Assembly: GCF_000471905.2 (NCBI RefSeq) | Contig: NW_006497025.1 | Span: 348,758-412,757, forward strand | Direction: 5' to 3' | Source of the DNA: Amborella trichopoda | Taxonomy: Eukaryota > Streptophyta > Magnoliopsida > Amborellales > Amborellaceae | DNA length: 64,000 bases | Shown: in pieces, positions 24,386-37,300 of the stretch | How the letters are laid out: each line of letters begins with the position of its first letter | How positions within the stretch are numbered: position 1 is the first letter of the stretch | The notes under the pieces: generated by a model | What the model was told of the DNA's origin: nothing | The model's database searches: none | The model's input: the letters and a program-made list of their open reading frames with translations, nothing else | Translations under genes and position numbers: made by a program

Positions 24386-26001
24386 TATCAAATCCCCATG
24401 ACCAATGCTTCTCTGAGGTGGAAGTAGTTTAACTTACAATGGATTAGTTTGCTAACGAGATTTGCACCAAAAAAGCCTCAATTTGTCAAGGCATATATCT
24501 CTCAATACTGATCCATTTAAAATGAAATTTAGCCCATTGGATTACTCTTTGAGTCTTCTATCTGCTAATTTCATGGCCAAAATATTTTTCACCAAAACGT
24601 GACACTATTAGAATGGAACATATACGAACAACCAAAGTGGCTTGACAAAAGGAGTAGCAGGAATAACCAATTTCTTAGATTTTCTTGTGCGATGATCTAG
24701 TCAAAACGTGTTTGTTTTGACTTTTAAATTCAAAATTGATTTAAATATGGCCAAACTCTATCGATTTGAGTACTTTGGGGAGATTTAAATTTAAATGGGA
24801 TTAACCCCATCCTATATCAGGGTTTGCTAGCCATGACCAAGAGCACTACCTCTGCCCAAGCAATCCAGAAGAGCAGGCACCATCACCTCCTTTTTGTAGT
24901 AGGAGTAGCCACCACATCCTCCATTGCCTAGCAGCAGCAGGTTACCATCATCTCTCAGCAACAGCTGCCTCTACCTCTGCCTTGAGAGAGAAAGAATCTT
25001 TACACATTTCTCATCTCCTTTGAGCTAGATATAGCCTCATGTGGGCCAGATCTCGACTCCGGCAAGGCAGATCTAACTTCCGGTTCTCTTTCTTATTGAG
25101 CTTTACTCCTCTCTATCTTTCTCTTTCTCTCTCTCTCTCTTTCTCATTTTCCTAGAGGATAGGTTTTTGAGCCCATCTTCTAAGCCTTTTTTATTTGTTT
25201 TCCACTTTTGAGGTAGTACAAAGTTTCTTGGTGTTTCCCCCCCCCCCCCACCTTTCCCATCTCTTTCTCTTCCCATCTCCAACCTTCGTCCTAGATCTTC
25301 TAGCTCTCCTGCATTCTATCTTTTCCCTCAATTTTCACCTCCTCTAGATAAGCTAACGCCTACGATATGGTTTTCCTTTTTTTTGGGAGTCTGAGATCCT
25401 ATCATCCCCTGTTTTAGGTCATTTGTGGTTAACACCCTTGTTGAAAGTTATTTTTTTATCCCAGTCATGGAGGATAACACCCTTGTTGAAAGTTATTTTT
25501 TTATCCCAGTCATGGAGGATTTTGCTTCTCATGGTCAACGCCTAAGATAGGATTGGCTTGTTGAAGGCCATGTTGCCGCTGTCGTAGAGGATTTTTTTCC
25601 TTCTTTGAAGTAAGATCTCCATTTTTGACCTAGACAACTACGTAGATGAGTTCTCAACGACCTATTTCTCTATCTCCTTGTCTTGGTTCTTGTCTGCCCC
25701 CTCTCTGGTTCTTCTTCCCTCCCTCTCCCCTCCCGACATGTGTGACTCTTGCATAAGGGATGGTGCTTTGGTGCGGTGTCAAGATGATGAGGTTTGGGCT
25801 CAGGGGCTAGAAAGGAACATGCTTTCTTGCTTCTAGATAGAGTAGGGTCTTTGAGTTTTAGAAATTGTTTTTGTTTCAAGAGTTTTGGTTGGTCTTCCTT
25901 TGAAGCAAGGTTCCTTCCTTATTTTTCCTCGTGTAATTGTAATATTGAAGTTTATCTCTCTATATTAATGAATACTCACCTAGTTAAAAAAAAAAAAAAA
26001 A
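24386..26001 (+). mobile_element. Retroposon 3' region with poly(A) tail (LINE-like)
   Basis: It is a CT-rich, non-coding, 3' UTR-like stretch ending with TATTAATGAATACTCACCTA, GTT and about 15 A residues (25987-26001). It resembles the 3' end of plant L1-type elements. The left limit is not defined; 24.8 kb is a fair guess. No coding domain is recognised. Confidence 0.4.
25431..25520 (+). repeat. 45-bp tandem duplication
   Basis: AACACCCTTGTTGAAAGTTA and the next 25 bases occur twice without visible difference, at 25431 and 25476. Confidence 0.95.
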
Positions 26002-28200
26002 CTATCCTATGTAACAATCACGTGAGAGGAGGGAGTCAACTACTTGATTTTGTGAATAAGTTTTGGAGTATTGATACTTTAACATTTTGTACTCTCTATA
26101 AAAGACTTCCTTATGAAGTGGAGGGAGAACTCATCCCTGGCCATCCTTACACGAACATACCCAAGGAGAGAGAGAGAGTTACATTCCACAAAAATAACAT
26201 TTCCTTACACGTCTAGAGAGAGAAACCCCCAATAGTGTGAAGGTATTTGCGACTTACAGATCATAAGAGAGAGAGAGAGGGGCGCTTGATAACCAGGCTC
26301 ACTAGGAGGAAAATAGACTCTTGGGAGGAGTAGAGAAGTAAAGACAATGCCATTATAAGCCCACAAAGTTGATATTTTTTGTTCTTTTCTGCATATTTTT
26401 TCCTTTTTTGAGTTTGTAAGACCCAGATCAAATGTGTCTGAACTTGTATACTGCTTGGGAGTAAATTGTAATAAGGATTGAAAGTCCTTGGACTCCTCAC
26501 GAATCCAATTATATATAAAGGCTCCTTGTTTATCCGTTACATGAAAAATAAGGACGAATTAGTTCCTTGTGTAGTTATCTAGTAATTCCTCATCATATTG
26601 GAGTCATAATTACATAATTTTTGCCTGCACATTTTTGGGGAAACACACGCACATACACACATATCTTTGCTTGCATATATTTAGGACATACACGTGTTGT
26701 GCATGTGCGTCACAAGTAACTTAAGTAACATTTTAAAAAGACATTATAGACACCCTTTAAAAATTCTAGCTAAGGGGAAACCTTAGATTTGAGTCCTAAA
26801 AACCAAAATCAGTCTAATAAATTGTAGTGAACTTATACTTAGTAGAACCGTTTGAAATCACCTAAAACGTGTCCCAAGCCATAGTACACCTCAAGAGCTT
26901 TCCATCGGTTCAAAAATTGATTGAATCTAACTTACCCGTTGGAGAGTTCGGGCTTGGGGAAGATTATTCTGTCTAAATGACAGAATGGTCCCTCCCACGT
27001 GCCGCGCAAGTCGCCACGCATAGCACAGTTTGATGGGTTCAGATGCGATGGGAACTTTTAGAAATCCCATTTTACGTAAGTTCAAAATGTACGAAATTGC
27101 TATTTTCCCATGACCATGAAACCTTGTTTTATAGAGACATGTTGGAGGCATTCTCCAATGTTGGGCTTTACTTCTTGAAATCTCTAAGAAGTGTCCAACA
27201 AAATCAGTGCCTTATCCAGTAATCATTAGGAAAAAGAGATTTCTCTCTTTAAGAACCTTTTAAAGATAAAATAATTATTAATACATATTTTTTTAGAAAA
27301 TTGTTAATTAGATAAATCAAAGAATGTGCGGTACATGTGAGGCCCATGGCTACGCACACCAACATTAAAATACAAAGGAACCAGTTTTGTTGAGTCAACT
27401 GACTCACGGAAATGTAAGCATCCTCTTATGCTTACCGTCACTAAAAGTTAAAATAGATGGTGGAAAATGAGAATGTCAAAACATATCATTTGTATTTTTC
27501 TAAAAAAAGGATTCCAGATTCATTATCATCACCATCGTTGAGATCAAATTTTAAAAATTAGCAAACTAGACCAGAATCGGCCGGTTCGGATCAGGAATTA
27601 TCGGGGCCAATCCGGTTCTACCTAAATATCGCGAACCGCTCAGTTTTCACTTTTTTTGCTCCCTAATTTTTTATTCACCGGTTCACTAAGCCTTTTTATC
27701 GATGTAGACAATTGATCTTCCTATCCAAACAGGTTTTCCAAACGGACAAACCTGGTCACTGAACCGTGTTTTTAAACCTTGGTTAAGATTAACAAATCTT
27801 AAGTTTTTGGATCTAAAATCCGTGTTTGAAGTTGATTTTGAAGGTGGGGGGATCGCATCAAACACTATTCTATATGAGAAATAGATAGGAGGACTACTTT
27901 TAAATTCCCAAATAAAATGGGTATTTCCCATAAATATCCCAAAAAAACATAAGACAAACCACAAAAGCAAATCGTATATGATGAGATATGACAAAAGAGA
28001 CAACTGAATCCAGTGCCACGGAGCAAAAACCAAAAAGACGCCCCCGGCTCCCTTCTTGGGGAGTTAATCCCAATGTCCAAAAAAACAACTCCTAGGAAAA
28101 AAAACTTCATAAAGGGACAATTTTTTGTTCAATTTGAGATGCCGGCCTCTCGTTTCTCTTGAAACTGATTTTTTTACTCTCTTCAAATTCAAACTCCAAA
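26002..28200. other. Intergenic, upstream of the phosphate transporter
   Basis: This holds a CCGGTT-type repeat at about 27545-27785 (CGGCCGGTTCGGATC to ACCGTGTTTTTAAACC). The rest has no recognised gene. Minus-strand frames at 27686-28110 look like chance. The last 100 bp should contain the transporter promoter and leader, but no clear TATA box is seen. Confidence 0.5.
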
Positions 28201-28350
28201 ATGGTAGCTGGAATCGAAAAAATTCCGGTGTACATAAATGCAAGGATAGTCGGAAAATGGGGGCCTACATATCATTGGATACCCATTTTTGGAGGTTTTG
28301 TGGCTTTCGCTGCTTCTTTTCTAACCGGAGCCAATGAACTTCCACTACCG
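28201..28350 (+). CDS. PiT transporter exon 1
   Basis: The ATG at 28201 lies in CCAAAATGG context (A at -3, G at +4). It encodes MVAGIEKIPVYINARIVGKW, a first membrane segment and GANELPLP. Donor CTACCG|GTTTGC. No in-frame ATG lies upstream of 28201. Confidence 0.88.
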
Positions 28351-31300
28351 GTTTGCTTTTTTGACGATCATGAATGATTGATTGATTGGATACTCGTTAA
28401 TCTCGCTTATTCATGTCTACTTGTTGTGAAAATAGCCTTGAAGTTGAGGTTGTGTAGCTATTTACGAGTTTAAACTTCAAAACAAGTGTCGATCAAGATT
28501 AGGATCAGATAAGAGTTACTTAGAATTGCATGAATTTTAATGGGCATGAACTTGAGCAAGAGTATTCAAAGTATATTCTTATTATAGTGAAGTTTCCGGT
28601 AAAAAAAATTCACAGCACTCAAGATTAGGTTGCCATAGACAAGGACTAAAGATGGGTCCTTGATTTATGGGAATCGAGAGCATGAAAACGTTTTGAGGGT
28701 TTACTTTTGGGATACTTTTTGGGTTTTTTTTGGAAAAGTCATAAATTAAGTATTATTTCAGTTTATGTTTTGTGAATACTGAATATCTTTTGATTTGTTT
28801 AGGGTGGCAATGGGTCTGGTAGCCCTGCCCCGCTCGGTCCGCCCATCCCTAAAACATTGGGGCCTGGGCCACATTTTGTGGCCCAAGGGTTGGGCAAGCA
28901 TGGCTTTAGGGTAGGTTGGTTGGTCTGGCCTAGCAGGATCCAGGACCTCTTTGGTTTGCTCTAGCCTTGTTGGGACTAAGCTGGGCTAGGGCTAGGGCTG
29001 GCTTAGACTAGGTCCCGCCTATTGCCAGTTCCAAATTTGTTTGTATTTAATAAGATTATGATCAATGTGCTGGGACTTGCCCTTCGGTTGAGGCGAGTTA
29101 CTCATCTGAGTCTATTACAAGGCCAGGAGGCCCTATAAGTTTTTTGAGAAAATTAATAAAATTTTTAAAATAAAATATATTAAAAAATTCAAACCTTAAA
29201 CACCTTTAAAAAGTCAAGAACACAAAAGGCGGAGAAAATATGGATTTAAAAAAGGGTGCTATTTGTATAGAGCTGAGGCTCTAAATAATCAAAGTAAAGC
29301 ACACTTTCAAGTAGTGTTGAGAAATGTGGTTTCGATACTAGGAATCTTTGTCATAGCCTTAAAATATATTTTCATCTTTAATTATAAAATTTAAAGCTTC
29401 AAAAATAGTGTATATCGAGCAAATCTATGAAAACTTGAAAATCTTGAAAATTGACAGTCCATAAATGAGTAACAAGATGCACTATTTCCAACTTGAATTC
29501 CATTTTTTTTTTTTTGGCATCTTGATGTCGAGATGATCAATTTGATGATATTTGGTCATCAAAACAACTTTTTTTAGTGAAATTTTTGAGGTGGGCTCTA
29601 ATTTGATTGTTTAGAGCCTCGGATCTGTATAAACTTTTGCCTTTTAAAAACCCAATTTACAATTTGAGATATTTTTAAGAGTGATTTACGTACGGACCCT
29701 AACATTATAGGTAAACTACGAAATGTTCCACTTATATGTGGAAAGAAGAAGGTCAATCAACTAACTTTTTTTATTTTTTCAAAAACTGCCCCTTGGTCAA
29801 CCTAAATTTTAAATTTTAAATTTTTTGTTAGTAGGGTAGTGTCTTAAAGCTTGGGGCACTACCCCATTAATGAAAAAGACTAAAAATAAATAAAAATTCC
29901 AATTGACCAAAAGGCAATTTTGGACAAAAAAAAGATAGGTTGACCGGCCTTTGTAATTTCTATATATAAGAGCATTTTGTATTTTACATAAATTTTTAGA
30001 GTCTCTATGTAAATCACTCTATTTAAAAAAAACCAAAAAAGTGAAACATAAAAATTTGATTTCGATAGAAAATACTCACTTATCTGTGCCAAATACATTT
30101 AAATCATGTAAAAAAAATTTGTATAACATATCTTTATATTTTATAGTTTTTCATTTTTTTTTTGAAAGTTTTAAATATCCTAAGTTGTACACGGAACTCG
30201 GGCGTAGCGAGTAAGTCAGCCGAGTCTCAATACACTTATTACGATAGGATTAGGTGCTAGAGATTAAGAAAGAAAGGGTTGCTAGTATTTTGCAAGAACT
30301 TTTGGGGTTTTCGGTTTAAAAGCTATTTAAATAGAAGTGAATATTACTTAATCTTTAAATTTTTTTCCAGATGGGTATTGTCAAATGTGGTCGAGAAGTA
30401 TTTGGGTCTTGCATGTCCAACGTGGGTCATGCATGTCCAACGTGCATTTAAATTGAAGTTTGATGGGAGTTCAAGCTATTGAAGGGATGGTAAGGGATTA
30501 GAATGGGGTGTTCTTTCATAATCTAAGGCTCTTCAAAAGTAGACCTGTGGGACATGTGGTGTGGTTGAGGATGATTTGATGAATGTCATTAAGTGGTGTA
30601 ATAAAGGTGTGGTTGAGGATGATTTGATGAATGTCATTAAGTGGTGTAATAAAGAATCGAACGTGACTTGGGAACTTAGATTAGTGTGGCTACAAATTTT
30701 TTAATTCGTAAAGTCTTTCACTATTTTCTACCATCACATTTTTACTAGGGGTGATAAGGGGTCGAGTCCAGTTGGACCCGAAACCGGACCTGGACCCAAA
30801 GTAACATGTATGTACCCAAAACCAGACCCGGACCAGGACCCGGACGCGGACCCGGGCCCATACGTGACAGGTTTATTTTGGAGGGACCCGTAAATGTACT
30901 CGACGGGTAATTTTGGACCCGGAATCGGACCCAACCCCAGACCTGCAGAGATTGAGAGAGGGGAGACGACCGTTTGGGGAAGATTGGGGTTTGGGCCTTT
31001 GGGGTTGCAGGGAGACTTTGAAGTGGGATTCTTTCTATAACTCTTTTTCTCAAAATATATGTTTCTCTCTCTAACTCTTCTTTTGCTTTGCTTTGCTTCT
31101 ATCTTTACAAATCTCCACTTAGTTGGGGCTTTCATATCTGGTCCTGTTTCTAAGAAACCATGGCGAGGAACCCTCTAAGAAGCTTCCTATTTTGCTTTAA
31201 TGGCTAATGCCTGGTTTTGCGTCTTTGCGCTGTTTTTTTTAGCGAGAGAAAGAGTTAGAGAGAGAGGGAGCGGAGAGAATAGCCAACCCTGAGACTAGTT

Positions 31301-34300
31301 TCTTCTCTTTATAAAATTATGTAAAATTGGTAAAAAAATAAAATAAAATAGAGGTGTCTTGAATTTGAGATGAGAAGTGGATTATTGACTATTACTTCTA
31401 TGGAAGAAATTTTGAACCTTATCGCGAGTTGAACGCCTTCTCTAGTTCGTCTCTATGCATGAGTTGTATGCTATGTAATTTATGCAATTTCTAATAATTT
31501 AATATTAGGATCTGCATTGATTAGTATTAGAGAAGGAGTTCGTGTGAAATGCCATTGAGAATGCGTGGTCTTGCTGCAAATCAAGAGGAATTTGCACAAG
31601 AACTACATTACTTCTACCTCTCGTTAGCAAAGTACAAATTACCATATCAAAAAAGTAATTCGTAATTAAATAGTAATAAGTAAGTACTATTGTAATGGAG
31701 CAATTAGTTATTCTATTTCTATTTCAGCTTTCTTGATGAGCATCTTTTCTCGTTTCTTTACCCTTATGTAAATTTTTTCTACCCCTTTTTTTATGATTTG
31801 TATCCCCTTTTCTTATTAAGTTCCTAATTTAATTTTAATAATAATTTTGCATTGTTAATACATACAGTTCTCGACATCTGTGGGATCTGGTGCGCTATCA
31901 TTTTTTCAAGCTTCAGTTGCAGCATGCCTCATAACTATTCCAGGGGTCACCTTCGCAAGTAACGACACTCTCAATTCATTTTACCATGACGTACGTATGA
32001 TATATCCAATTAAAAATAATAGTATATGCCAAAGATTTAGTTCTTTTGGCAATCTGAATTAATTTGCATTTTGAAATCATCACATACATTTTGTTAGTTT
32101 TCTTAAGAATTTCACTTCATTTTTCTAAAATGTATTTCGAAGGCTAGATGACTTTTGATATTGGTCAATGACCACCAACTTGCGGAAATTTTTCTTTTCT
32201 TTATCCATGTAGAAAATTTTATTTTTGCTTCCTAATAAAATACATCAAATTTTACAAGAATAATACGCGTGTCTTAATTTTATTGCCTTTTTTTTTTCCT
32301 TTTTTATTTCTTTTTTTTATCATTTGTAGAATTTTAATCGTTTCAACTATAATCTTTATTCCTCTATAGTTCTTCTTAGAAAGGAGACTCTTTCTGATAA
32401 TGAATAATTAAGTTCATCACTGTTCTTTTTGTTGCAGTATATGCAGGACGGGCAACCAAGTGTAGGCCTTGTGATGTGGAGTTTAGTTGCAATTCTTATA
32501 ACAACAAGTATGGAAATTGAATATGTACAAATTCTTCAAATTTACATAGGCTCGGCATTCTATAACACCTCGGCCAAGGTATTCAGCCATTGGTCGAGGC
32601 GAGTAATTGGGCCGAGCCCAAGTACAACTCACTTTGGTCTTGAGCCTTGGAACACTGCATGAACTTTTACAAAGAAAATTTTTACAAGACCCTAAATTCA
32701 TAAACAACAACTTCCCATTTGGCCTATGATTTTGAGCTCTAATTTAGTTTTCTGACAAGACATACTACTTTTAGGAATTGGATCCTATTTTCTTTTTCAT
32801 AATAATAATTATTAAAGTCGAGATGATCAATTTGAAGGTATATTTTGTAGAAAGATCTAAGATTCGACTTCAAAAATCTCTGAGCATGCAACACACTTAG
32901 AAAAAAAAAAAACAAAGCACAAATTTATGGTTGGGACCATTTAGAAGTTCTGACAATAAAGTTATGTTGAATTTGTAATGTGGCTATTGATACACTAGGT
33001 TTAAAGCAATCGCATAACAGATGCCCCTGCCATCTGTGTAAAATTATTCTATGCCCCTGCCATCTGTGTAAAATTATTCTATGCCCCTTTTATTTAAATC
33101 ATTTGGCTATTAATCTAATCTTTTCCTTGTCAATAGACATATATGTTCTATGTTTTCTTTTAAAATTTATTTACAACCTATAGGTTTAAAATAGTGGTAG
33201 ATCCAATAATTTATACATTTTATTAGCAAGGATAAATTCCATCTCATTATTAATGTCTAGCTTCAAAATGCCACACCATGTAATGCTAAGGCCTCATCTA
33301 ATGATGAGAGGTCTCCCTCCATATTTAAAACCAGTGTTTTAAAAAACGGCGAGTCGAACCGGACTCACCTAGTTCGACTCGAAAACACGCGTGCCCGTGC
33401 CGGTTCCAATCGAAAATCGGGAATCGCCAGATTCTAGAGTGGAACCGCCGGTTCCCATCCGTTTCAGCCCGGTTCTAGAGTGGAACTGTCGGTTCCCATC
33501 CGGTTCAGCCCGGTTCTAGAGTGGAACTGTCGGTTCCCATCCGGTTCAGCCCGGTTCTAGAGTGGAACCGCCGGTTCCCATTCGGTTAAGCCCGGTTCTA
33601 GAGTGGAACCGCCGGTTCCCATCCGGTTCAGCCCGGTTCACACATGACACACACGTACGAGCATGCCCCACACACACTCACACGCGCACACGGGTGTCCA
33701 AGCGCACGTGCAAGCGTGCCCCACGCACACTCACACGCACACACGTGTGTCCGAACGCACGTGCGAGCATGCCCCACGCACACTCACACGCGCACACGGG
33801 TGTTCGAGCCCACGTGCGAGCGTGCCCCACGCACACGTACACACGTGTGTCCGAGCGCACGTGCGAGCGTGCCCCACGGCACACTCACACGCACACACGT
33901 GTATCCGAGCGCATGTGCGAGCGTGCCCCATGCACACTCACACGCGCACACGTGATTCCACACGCAAATGCGAGGTTGCCCTAATATTTTTATACACATT
34001 TTATAATTCATATTGCATAGGTATTTATATACCAAATTTGAATACCTATATTTCGATGTGGGATAATTCCCAAACATCATTAAATGAAAACGAAATGTAA
34101 ATATAGTCTATTAATCAGCAAATTATAATCATATGTAGTTAGATGGCTTGATGGTCATAACTTTGAATTTTTTACTTTAGGTCCCAATGTCGAATCCCCT
34201 TGGGCACCCTCTTGGGCATGTGTTGCATTTGAATCCCCTTGGGCATGTGTTACATTTTTGTTGTGTATACAGTGGTTGGTATAAATATTTTTGTTGTTTT

Positions 34301-37300
34301 CGAATCCCTTGGGTATGTGTTGCATTTTTGTTGTATATATAGTGGTTGGTATAAGTATATATATTTTTGTTGTGTATATAGTGGTTGGTATAAATATAAA
34401 TATTTTTGTAAATAATAAAAAAGACATAAAAAAATGAAAAATAAAAAAATTAATTTTTTATATAACCTTTAATTTTTGTTGTATATAGTGGTATAATTAT
34501 TTTTGTAAATAATATGAAAGGTATAAAAAAAATAAAAATAAAAAGTTTATTCTATTTGAAATCTCCATCTTTCTACTAACAATCTCTTTTACTAAATTTA
34601 TTATAGAAACCTAAAAAAATAAATTTTTGAAAAATTGAAGTGTTATTTCTAAAATTTGTACGCATTTTATTAAGTTTTACATTGATAACCAAATCTTTTA
34701 TTTTATTTATGAATTTTTACATTATAAATCATGTAATGTACTATTTTTCTTACAGTTGTCAATAATACATTTTAAATTAGATAATATTATAAAATATTTT
34801 TAATTTGTTATTATTTGTCTAATAAAATAATTATAAAATATAAACTAATAATTATAATTTCAGTATATAATATTATAATTAGTGAGGTTGTAATAATTTT
34901 GGATTATAGTTAGTTAGGCTGTAATAGTTTGGGTTTTTTTAGCGGGTTAAGGTTTTTTGCCAAAACGAGATTTTAATGGCCATTCTTTCATTGATTAGTC
35001 TACTCTTTATAATAGTCCATATATAATTATATATTTTATCCATGATAATTCTATGATTTTTCTTTTATGTGATACAAATTTAATAGTTAAAATAAATTTA
35101 TACAGGGCAAGAACATCTCAATATTCACAAATTGATAAAAAAAAATGAAAGTTAATAATGCAGTACCCTCATTTTTTATTGGATTCCTAAAAAAAAATAT
35201 TTATAATGAATTTTAATAATTTTTTCGGATTTTTTTGAAGCTTTAATCCGACCGATTCAGCCGATTCGCGATCTGGATCGCCGATTCGCCGATCCGGATC
35301 GGTTTTTGAGGTGCCCGATCCGGGTCACCGATCCGTTTTTTAAATCATTGTTTAAAACTATTGGTATTAGATTTAATACTTTGCATTTGTTTGTTTATAC
35401 TAGGTGAATATAAAAATCGGAGCCAAAACATATATTGGATCAATTTTCTCTTTTACTTCTCCTTGGTTCTACAACTTTTTCATTGTTGTTTTTATGGGTT
35501 TGTTATAAGTATTTTGTTATTTATCTTGTTCATCACTTATTGGTAGAGTATTAACATTTTGAGGTCCGCCTTTATAGATTAAGTTGTCAAAATATTTAGC
35601 ATTATTAGAGTCAATTATTGTGCTTGAACTTAGTTCGAAGAATCTGTATGTTTTACTATTTAGTGCATATGGCACAAATACAAATTTGTAAGTTCTAGGT
35701 CTTAGATTGTTTTTTTTTTCAAAGCTAGAAGTCTTCCATAGGCTACATTCCCATTCTTTAAGAATTCTTTAAGAAAATCTAATGATGGATTTTATTAACC
35801 TATAATTCATATTGTGTCTTATTTAATTTCTCATATGACACTCAATTGTTATAAGAGTAATGATCCTATGAGACCCTCCCACACCTAGGTCTGTAGGACC
35901 TCAAAAGATCACTATTAAATTTAGCACAAATCTATAGAAACGTTATAACAAGGGTGTGGGACTTGACTTTTCTAGAGATCTATGCCAAATTTAATAGTGA
36001 TGCTTTGGGGTCCTACACATATGGGTGTGGGACGGTCTCACAAGGTCATTTCCCTTGTTCTAAACATATTGAAATGAAAATTTCACGCTATGGATTCGAA
36101 GGTAAACTAGAATTTATTATTGGATTAACCATTTCTATCAATGTTCCATTCTTTATTTTATTGAGGGGTATAAGGAGTAGTCATTTGTATTTTATTATTT
36201 AAAAACAAGTAGCCTTATTTGATGAATATTCTTGATCCTATAACTTCTTAGATTTCTAATTTTCCTATTAAGCTAATTATTAACATTCACTTTGAAAATC
36301 TTAAAATTCTTGAATGCTTCATTATGTCTTAATAAGTGCCTAGAAATGTAATGAGAGAAATTATCTATGAAGAGTATGAATATCTTCTTTAACATTTTCC
36401 AATTCACAAATATATTGTTGGGTATATGAGGCCATTAAAGGTCTTATGAGTGCTTGTAAATAAGCATTTAATATAATGGTACTTGAACTCAGTGGGAGTA
36501 TGGTCCTATGTGGACCATATTAGGCAAATGATATTTGCCGATACTGGATTGAGCTTGACGAGTTAGACCAGTCAGTTGGGACAAATCCATGTTACCTGGG
36601 CATAGAGATTAAACCGATAAAGGTTATAATAGGTCATCCCTTGATGATGTTGGAGTATGTTCGGATAAGTGAGCCGAGAGACTCTATGGCCCTTGTGTAT
36701 GATGAAAGCCCCCAGAGACGGGGCCCAAATCCTCATTCCTAAATCACCATATTGAGACAGCGAACCACCATTGAGGGTGAAGCATATACATATGCGATAG
36801 ATTACCCCTATGCACTATAGAGCTATAGTCCAGACTAGAATAACCTAAAATCTACGGACTGGGATTACCCTTCCAAACATAATATTGTGATTTTCTTTGA
36901 TTAAAGAAAGATTGGTTTTAAGGGCATCAAGTTTAGATCCTAGATTTATTTTCAATGACTACTTGTAATTGACCTAGCAGGAGAAAGAAAAGAAAAAGAG
37001 AAGAAAAAAGAAGAAGAAAGAATACATACACTGGCTAAATCACATAAGTCCTCTTTCAAATATAGGTAAAAGTGCTAATAACCGAAATGAAAGATGTTCT
37101 TGTCATTTTGGCTTGTAGACACACCTCACAATTTTTCATTTGAAAAATTGTCATATTTAAAAAATTAGGCCTGAATATCTTAATCAACATGCCACAAATT
37201 ACATTCCATAATAATTCTTTATTTCATTAATCAAGTCATGCTTGAACCTCTCATTACAGAAGTATTCCTTTTCAACAAAATATAACATTTTTTGTTACAT

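Larger units (their letters stand above)
28351..31867 (+). other. PiT intron 1 (3.5 kb), repeat-rich
   Basis: It holds GGGTC/GGGCT-type hAT-like MITE copies (28801-29140, 30750-30960), a family-A MITE (29255-29640) and an L1 RNase H fragment (30365-30720). The rest is AT-rich. Confidence 0.7.
33325..35352. mobile_element. 2-kb non-coding element with TTTAAAAAACGG ends
   Basis: The left end is GTGTTTTAAAAAACGGCGAG and the right end CCGATCCGTTTTTTAAATCA, inverted over about 12 bp. Inside are CCGGTT and GGATCGG palindromic words, two tandem arrays and a long AT-rich part. It looks like a foldback or large MITE-like element; the superfamily is unknown. Confidence 0.5.

Noticed and set aside
25794-26216. 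140-codon plus-strand frame
   Set aside because: It runs straight through a poly(A) tract (Lys run), so it is the 3' end of a retroposon, not a gene.
27686-28110. 115- and 81-codon minus-strand frames
   Set aside because: Phe/Tyr/Leu-rich without a domain. Overlapping frames in two phases suggest chance in AT-rich DNA.
28125-28200. Upstream extensions of PiT exon 1
   Set aside because: They need a TTG or CTG start. The first ATG in the correct frame is at 28201, in good context.
30170-30260. Possible tRNA-like GC-rich stretch
   Set aside because: No cloverleaf with conserved T-loop (GGTTCGA) and anticodon arms could be formed.
33562-34100. Long overlapping frames on both strands (up to 145 codons), His/Thr/Arg-rich
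   Set aside because: They follow the 53-bp tandem repeat, which lacks stops in several frames. All frames show the same low-complexity pattern.
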